Part shown: positions 58,101-64,000 of the stretch, piece by piece
How the letters are laid out: the number at the start of each line of letters is the position of its first letter
Numbering within the stretch: the first letter of the stretch is position 1
IMG/VR virus record: IMGVR_UViG_3300028388_001285
Location: 1 to 64,000 of that record
Origin: a virus
Strand: one strand, 5' to 3'
Length of the DNA: 64,000 bases
Made by a program: the position numbers and the translations under genes
The notes under the pieces: generated by a model
What the model saw: only the letters and a program-made list of their open reading frames with translations
The model's database searches: none
Told to the model about the DNA's origin: nothing

Positions 58101-61100
58101 GCTTTGCGGGAGTTAGGACAAGTAATGAATGAGGCTACTCTGAAACTTGAAGCTCCAAGACAATTATTGCTAGATGTATTTGGTAATGATGCTATCAGGG
58201 AGTTCGAGAAGCAATTTGGAGACGAACCTTCTTTCGAACAGTTCGAGGTATTGATGTCCCTGTTCTCAGAGAGAGCTAGTGATGGGCAAAAGCAGAAGAT
58301 GCGTGAAGCATTGCTGCGCACAGGACAGTCGACGGTTTCAGCATTGTCTACTCTCAGTAAGGGATTAGCTGATCCCATGAATCCTACGGATAGGGGGAGT
58401 AAGATACTAACAAATTACCTTGCGAATCCCATTAAATATGCGTCCGCAATTGTGATGCCACTACTTGGAGGAGGACTGTTCACACCAGAGAATACTATAT
58501 TCTGGGAGTATAGGGAGAACAAAGACATAGCAGAATTTAAACACCAACTTGAAAGTATATCTTACGCAGGTTTATCAGTAGACAAAGCTAGTAAGCTGAA
58601 AGCATTCTTCGATGCACATACATTAATGCGTGGATTACAGTTGGCTGGGGAGTTTCTCAGCGCTGAGAAAGCTAACACTGCTAGGATACTTGAGGAAGAG
58701 GTGAAACTGCATAAGGTATTGTCTAAGGACAAGGCTCCTGAAGACGTTATAGCACCTACTCCACAGCAGTATGTAGCTTACCAAGAGGCCATACGATTCT
58801 TATTCAAACCATTAGCGTCCAAGTGGGCGAGTAATACATTCTATCTTGAAGGTTTCCCTGGGTCTGGCAAGACTAAGGTAGCTGCTAGAAGGATAGTTGA
58901 CTTGTGGAAAAGTTTGGAACATATCACAGACAGTCAGATTTATACGGCTGGTAACACTGTGGCGTCATCAAAGATTATCCACGAGGCTGTTAAGGGTACC
59001 GAAGGAGGTGCCACTACTATTGAGGATCTGTTAGCTGCCGACTTAACTAACACCAAGTTAGTCATAATTGATGAGGCTCCAGCTTTAGAGAGAAGTGTAG
59101 CGTTAGCTTTAACGAAGAAGTTAAATGCTGCTAAGGTGAAGACTATAATCCTGGGCGACCCTGCACAGGTTACAGTAGATGCACACCCGTTTTTATTAAA
59201 CGAAAAGTACATCAGAATAACTATGTCAGATCCACTGACTGCCAGTTATCGTACTAACATACCAGCCATCTATGATTTCTTCATCAACTTTAAAAACACT
59301 TCAGCGGTACACAGACAGTTAGCTGCTACTAGTAACATGTCGCTAGGGGATGTGATTAAACCGCACTCAAATGCTCTCGGTGTTGTAGGAGATACTGAGA
59401 GAAGTACGATGCTTAGGGCAATTGCTAGACCTAGCAGCAGATCGAAGTTACTTATAGTAGCCAATAAAGATCAGAAGCAGCGATACCTCAATGAGTACTT
59501 CAAAGATCCTGAGTACAATATATCTGATGTAGAAGTATTAACTTACGATCAGGCTAATGGTATACAGGCTGATGAGGTGTACATAGATATGCCCACAACT
59601 GCATTGGACATCAAAGGCAATAACTTCAAACCTATTGGATACAACAAGGCTATGTATACTGCTGCAAGTAGGCCGGTTAAGTTCTTGTTCGTGTTAGGCT
59701 CATTAGTACAGACACAGGTAGACAGTATGTTAGACTCTACCGTGCAAACTGCTGCTAGTGAACTGCTTCAAAATGTGGAGCAGTATGAGGGTATATTAAC
59801 TGCTAAGGGTAATGCACATGCAGCCCTAACAAATGAGGCTGTAGATGGTACGTTGTTCGATGACATTGATGAAGTGTTTGATGCAGCGAAGACTACCGAC
59901 AAGGAAACTACAGACGATGATATAGAGATTGCTAGACAAGAGCGAGGTAGCCCGGATCAGGAACTGCCTGAGGAACCAGAAGATGTTGGTGCTATAGAGA
60001 AAGAAGATCTAACTGAAGAACCAGTTGAACCTACTAAGTTGCCTAGAGTGACTTCAGAGGTAATCGAATATGACTTCAAGTTCCCACAGAACTCTAACAT
60101 TAAAGTTGACAATTTAGTAGCCACAGGCTCACAGTTTAAAATAGTAGCTGCTGTTTCCAGATCACCTAAGAAATTTCCGGTAGCACACTACGTAGTGGCT
60201 CCAACTATAGGTGACCCTAATAGATATGTGGTAGTAGCTATGTTAGGTAACGATGATTACCAATCCGGTGAGATGGGAATGTGGCTGAAACGTGAGGAAA
60301 ATAAATTCAAGGCTGATCCGAATAGAGGGCCAGTTGAAAGTTCCACACGTATCAGAATGGATGAAGATGGATTTGATTGGGGGCCAGACCTCGACAGAGC
60401 TGTTATAGGAGAAGGTACGTTAAGTAATGTACAAAAGTTACAGTATGTATATGACCGTAGTGCTGAGACAAGCATGGAGTCTGACATACACAAGTACTTG
60501 GATACGTTCTTCCCAAATGATGACACTTATCGTACTGGTAAGAAATTAAACTGGGCAGCGTTGAACCCATACATTAAGTACAAGATATTTACATCTGACT
60601 TTGGACCTGATGCTGCATCTAAAGTGCCTAAGGGACAATTTGTGCCTAGACCTGGTGTACCATATGCGGTGCTTCAGTTACCGATGCCTAACAGCGAGAA
60701 GAAACATTCTCCACAATACATAAGACAGCAGCGCCGTAAGGTTAGGATGGATCATCCGTATATAAAGACTCTTCGTGAGTTGTACGATAACATCATCATA
60801 CTTGAGGCTGGACTAGGACTTGAGTACGGTACGGAGGAGTTCAATAAACTCATCAAGGCGAACGCAACTAGATTTGAGCTTGGACCCAAAGAGAATGGGT
60901 TCCCAGTGAAGTTGCAAGATAACCCTGCGATGCCTAAGGAACTTGAGGATCTAACTGCGGAGCAGATTAATGCTCTGGACAGCTTAGTCAAGTTACTATA
61001 TGGGGCTGAATATTCTAGAGTTGTTGTAGAGACTAAAGCTGAAGCAAACGCTTTCACAAAGTCTGGGGATGGTAGATTCTATATAGACAAGGAATATACT

Positions 61101-64000
61101 GGTAATGGTTATGCGTTCATGGAACGTGTGGCGGAAGATTCCTCTATCGCTCAACCTGAGCCATACAGACAATGGCAGATGAGGGGTGGTGTAGGCGAAG
61201 CTTCAACAGCATTCAACGCCATAGCTGTAGCTAATGGTAAGATTGAAGGACTTAATATTAAGGTTAAGAAGCGTAAGAAGACTAGTATAGGAACTGTTGA
61301 GTTCTACGTTGGTAAGTCATTACTAGCGTTCACAGAGAACACTCGTAGATTCATGGCTGCCATGCGTGGTAGGTACGAGGATACGCGGAAAGAGGCTAGT
61401 GACTTCCTAGGCGAAGCTTTACCTGAGAAGTTTCCCAGAGATTGGGAGACAGCTATGAAGGTATTAGCTAAAGTATATGATGATAGTAATGGTTTGTACG
61501 GTGTTGATCGTGCAGATATTATGAGGGCACAGAAGGAACTAATTGCTAAACCAGTCACTACAGACTTGTTGGCACAGATCGTCACGCCTACTAGTGAAAG
61601 ACACCCAAGCTTAGAATTACCTATCTATCGAAAAAGTTTCGGACACGACAAGACAAATACAGGGTTTAATGACCTTGGAAGTAACTTAAATAACAAAGAC
61701 AATAGAGCTAGGATCGCTGAACAGGTGCACGGTAACCTTTCTAGAGTGATACCTACAGTAGTTACGGGCAGAATAAAGAATACAGTTACCGTGACTGAGC
61801 AACAGGTACCAGTTAAAGCACCTAAGAAAGTCAAGACACAATCTCAATTCAATAAGCTAACTGTGGACCAACAGTACAGTAAGATAGTCGGACTGCATAA
61901 GCAAGGACGGGTAGATGATGAAGTGCTGCAATGGGCTGCCGAAGCTAAAGAAGATAATGATAAAACCTCGCTTGAAAAGATATGGGAGCTTGGTAACATG
62001 ACAGATACTATGCGGTCTATCAGTACAGATACTACACATGTATCTAAAGAAGAGGCAACCAAAATATTAGGTCGATTAGACTTAGAGCATAGGACATACG
62101 AACTATCTGAATTAGTGGATAAGTTGACGCAATTCATGTCACCATTTCATAGGAAGTTGATGTGGGCACTGACACACGCAATAGATAGTTTAAGTAAATC
62201 TGGTATCACTGTAGATTTAGCACACGTAGCTAAGGGAGACTACGCACATGCACTTGGACTTAGATTCCCTGACGGAAGGATTGGACTATATACTGGTAGG
62301 ATATTCCAGACAACTAAGAAATACACTGGGTTCAAGTTGGGCAGGGTACTGGCTCATGAGTTAATACATGCTATTACATCCGATAAATTATATCGGTTTG
62401 AGACTGCGGAAGAAGAGTTCACTGGACGCGAGCGCGAGATACTACAACAGTTATTCGATATATTCACGTACGTTAAATCCCTTAAAGGTGTACGTGGAGA
62501 TATGGATAATTTGCGAGAGTTTGTTGCGGAGGTATTTGCCAGCGAGAGGCTTGCAAGAGATCTATCTAGAATAGAATTACCACCCGAACTGAGGTACAAA
62601 ACTAACTCTAGGGGCATCCTAGATACTGTTAAGAACCTCATCACTAACTTGCTAAGAATAGTGATGAAACCATTCTTACGTACTAGGTCAGCAACGGAAG
62701 CTGTAATCAATTTAGCCGGAGAACTTATAGACATGCAGCATAGAGCTGGTGTATACGATGACCCTAAGAAGGGGCATCATGCACTGTCACTGGATGACCC
62801 AGACGGGTTCCAGTATATCAAGACTAACTTTGGTGGAGTCGAAGGTTATAGGATAGCCAAGAACTTTATCCTAGAGAGGTTGGCATACTATAAGATGACT
62901 GATGATGACTCCGGTAGAGAGAAGAGTGTTGGGTACTTTATACCAGTTGATGATGCTGGATTCGTAGCCTCTAAAGAGGAGATCTACTATCAGATACATT
63001 CTGATATCAATTCACATATAGCATTCAATAGAATGTTAGCTAAGAACTTGGTACGAGATATTGCTATGGATGAAGCTGCGATAGAGTCAGCCACCAACGT
63101 ACGTCAAGAGAGGCTAGCCAAGATTGCTAAGGAGATATCTGAAGCTAAGTTAAAAAGGGTGCAGGACGCAATACCTGCTTTCGAGACCCTGATGCGTAAC
63201 AATAGAGTGACACATCGTCCAGTCTACTTTGAAGTTATGAAGACTATCTTCCCTAACTGGTCGATAGGAAAAGAGACTCAGTTGGACAAGTACAGGTACG
63301 ACACTAATGAAAACTTAATACGTGAGATGATGTCTGTGGAGGGTGTAAACCTTAAGGAGCAGATCATCGACAACGAGTACCAGAATAATGTACATAAGTT
63401 AAGCGATTCAGTAAAGGACTTCTTGTCAATAGTACAGTACACTACTAGTGATAATAAGATTGTAACAGTTAATCCAAGCTACGCTTATGTACGGGCATTG
63501 CAACTATTCCGCAAGTTAGACTTCAATACTATTGTAGATTTACAAGACTTTGAAGATAGGAGAAAAGAAATAGAGAAGACTGAAATCATAAATGATGCTA
63601 CTACCTCTATACTGGATAAGTTAGCTGACTTATTACAAGATGCTACGTACACTTATAACATGCCTAAGTATGTCAATGTGATTATACATAGACCTATAGG
63701 GGCTTTAACAGACGAGTATTACCTAATACTGTCTAATACGGAGGAAGTAACTAACGTAGTACTTCTTGAAGAAGCTAAGGAGATAGCAAAGAATGACCCT
63801 GATTTCAGAATTGTAAAGAGCAGTTCTTATATACTCAGAGATTTATATGAGGAGGCAAACATGCCTATCACTCCTAAGCAGTTCAACAAACTATATGACA
63901 GAGCACTAGCTAGGAATACATTAGCTGAGCTACACACATTGTTCTCATCTCAGAAGGAGACCGAGTTAATGATTGCTTCTAAAGGTCTCGACAAGAATGG
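55191..64000 (+). CDS. Giant polyvalent protein with SF1 helicase and HExxH protease, incomplete
   Basis: An open frame of at least 2,936 codons that runs off the window. TGA codons at 55404, 55650 and 56478 are read as Trp. Early Gly/Ala-rich hydrophobic segments precede a long helical region. An SF1 helicase spans about residues 1200-1510: GFPGSGKT (1221), VIIDEAPAL (1291), ILGDPAQ (about 1320), SYRTNIPAIYDFF, LTYDQANGIQADEVY, and YTAASRPVKFLFV. An HExxH zincin follows: LAHELIHA (2388-2395) with a downstream REFVAEVFASERL (E about 2447). Such polyvalent proteins are often packaged and injected with DNA. Confidence 0.85.

Noticed and set aside
1499-64000. Reading the TGA codons as stops and the genes as broken pseudogenes.
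   Set aside because: The interruptions occur in most of the phage's essential virion genes, always as TGA, never TAA or TAG, and flanking frames stay open and conserved.
1499-64000. TGA as glycine (as in some candidate phyla bacteria).
   Set aside because: The SLOG FPADW position, the TerL NLEWEFFYNW block and the fibre repeat pair point to Trp.
1-64000. CRISPR arrays, insertion sequences and integrase genes.
   Set aside because: No direct-repeat/spacer pattern, transposase motif or recombinase motif was found on either strand.

Overview
The window is one contiguous, entirely plus-strand stretch of a large tailed bacteriophage genome. The order terminase large subunit, portal, scaffold-like protein, major capsid protein, neck/ring proteins, a 1,430-residue tail stabilisation ('muzzle') protein, virion proteins and a giant multidomain protein is that of crAss-like phages (Crassvirales). 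The host is most probably a Bacteroidota with a type IX secretion system: one phage gene (14441-15217) encodes a signal peptide plus a T9SS type A C-terminal sorting domain. Several start codons follow A/T-rich leaders without a clear Shine-Dalgarno sequence, and some adhesin-like domains resemble Bacteroidota surface proteins.

The dominant feature is a changed genetic code. TGA is read as an amino acid, almost certainly tryptophan, in more than twenty genes; TAA and TAG are the only stops I see used. Under the standard code the terminase loses its N-terminus, the 2,650-residue tail fibre falls into four pieces, and some genes vanish. A tRNA with a UCA anticodon (10731-10823) could read these codons. 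It has a long variable arm and a Sec-like D arm, which is unexpected for a tryptophan tRNA.

Layout. 1-12.8 kb: about fifty small, often overlapping genes (TAATG junctions), many unknown, including several tiny Cys4 zinc-ribbon proteins, a SLOG-family protein, a GroES-like protein, a secreted protein, small membrane proteins, the UCA tRNA, and noncoding stretches rich in potential RNA structure (about 1205-1436, 9287-9337, 12072-12234). 12.8-15.8 kb: GroEL chaperonin, T9SS-sorted secreted protein, degenerate HAD-fold protein, terminator. 15.9-24.1 kb: LamG-like protein, TerL, portal, scaffold, major capsid protein. 24.2-28.2 kb: PAS-domain membrane protein and neck/ring-type virion proteins. 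28.2-43.8 kb: giant tail fibre, second fibre, a candidate outer-membrane barrel, and a set of cysteine-rich Ig/SprB-like proteins, closed by a strong terminator. 43.9-64 kb: tail/neck proteins, muzzle, muramidase-LysM virion protein, a cargo-like protein and an incomplete giant polyvalent protein with an SF1 helicase and an HExxH metalloprotease.

The parts fit one late programme: recoding and its tRNA allow full-length virion proteins, GroEL and the GroES-like protein may fold them, the fibre and Ig-like set builds the host-contact apparatus, and the large proteins at the end are probably packaged and injected. Products aimed at the host envelope (T9SS cargo, barrel, lipid-anchored or secreted small proteins) suggest surface remodelling of the infected cell.
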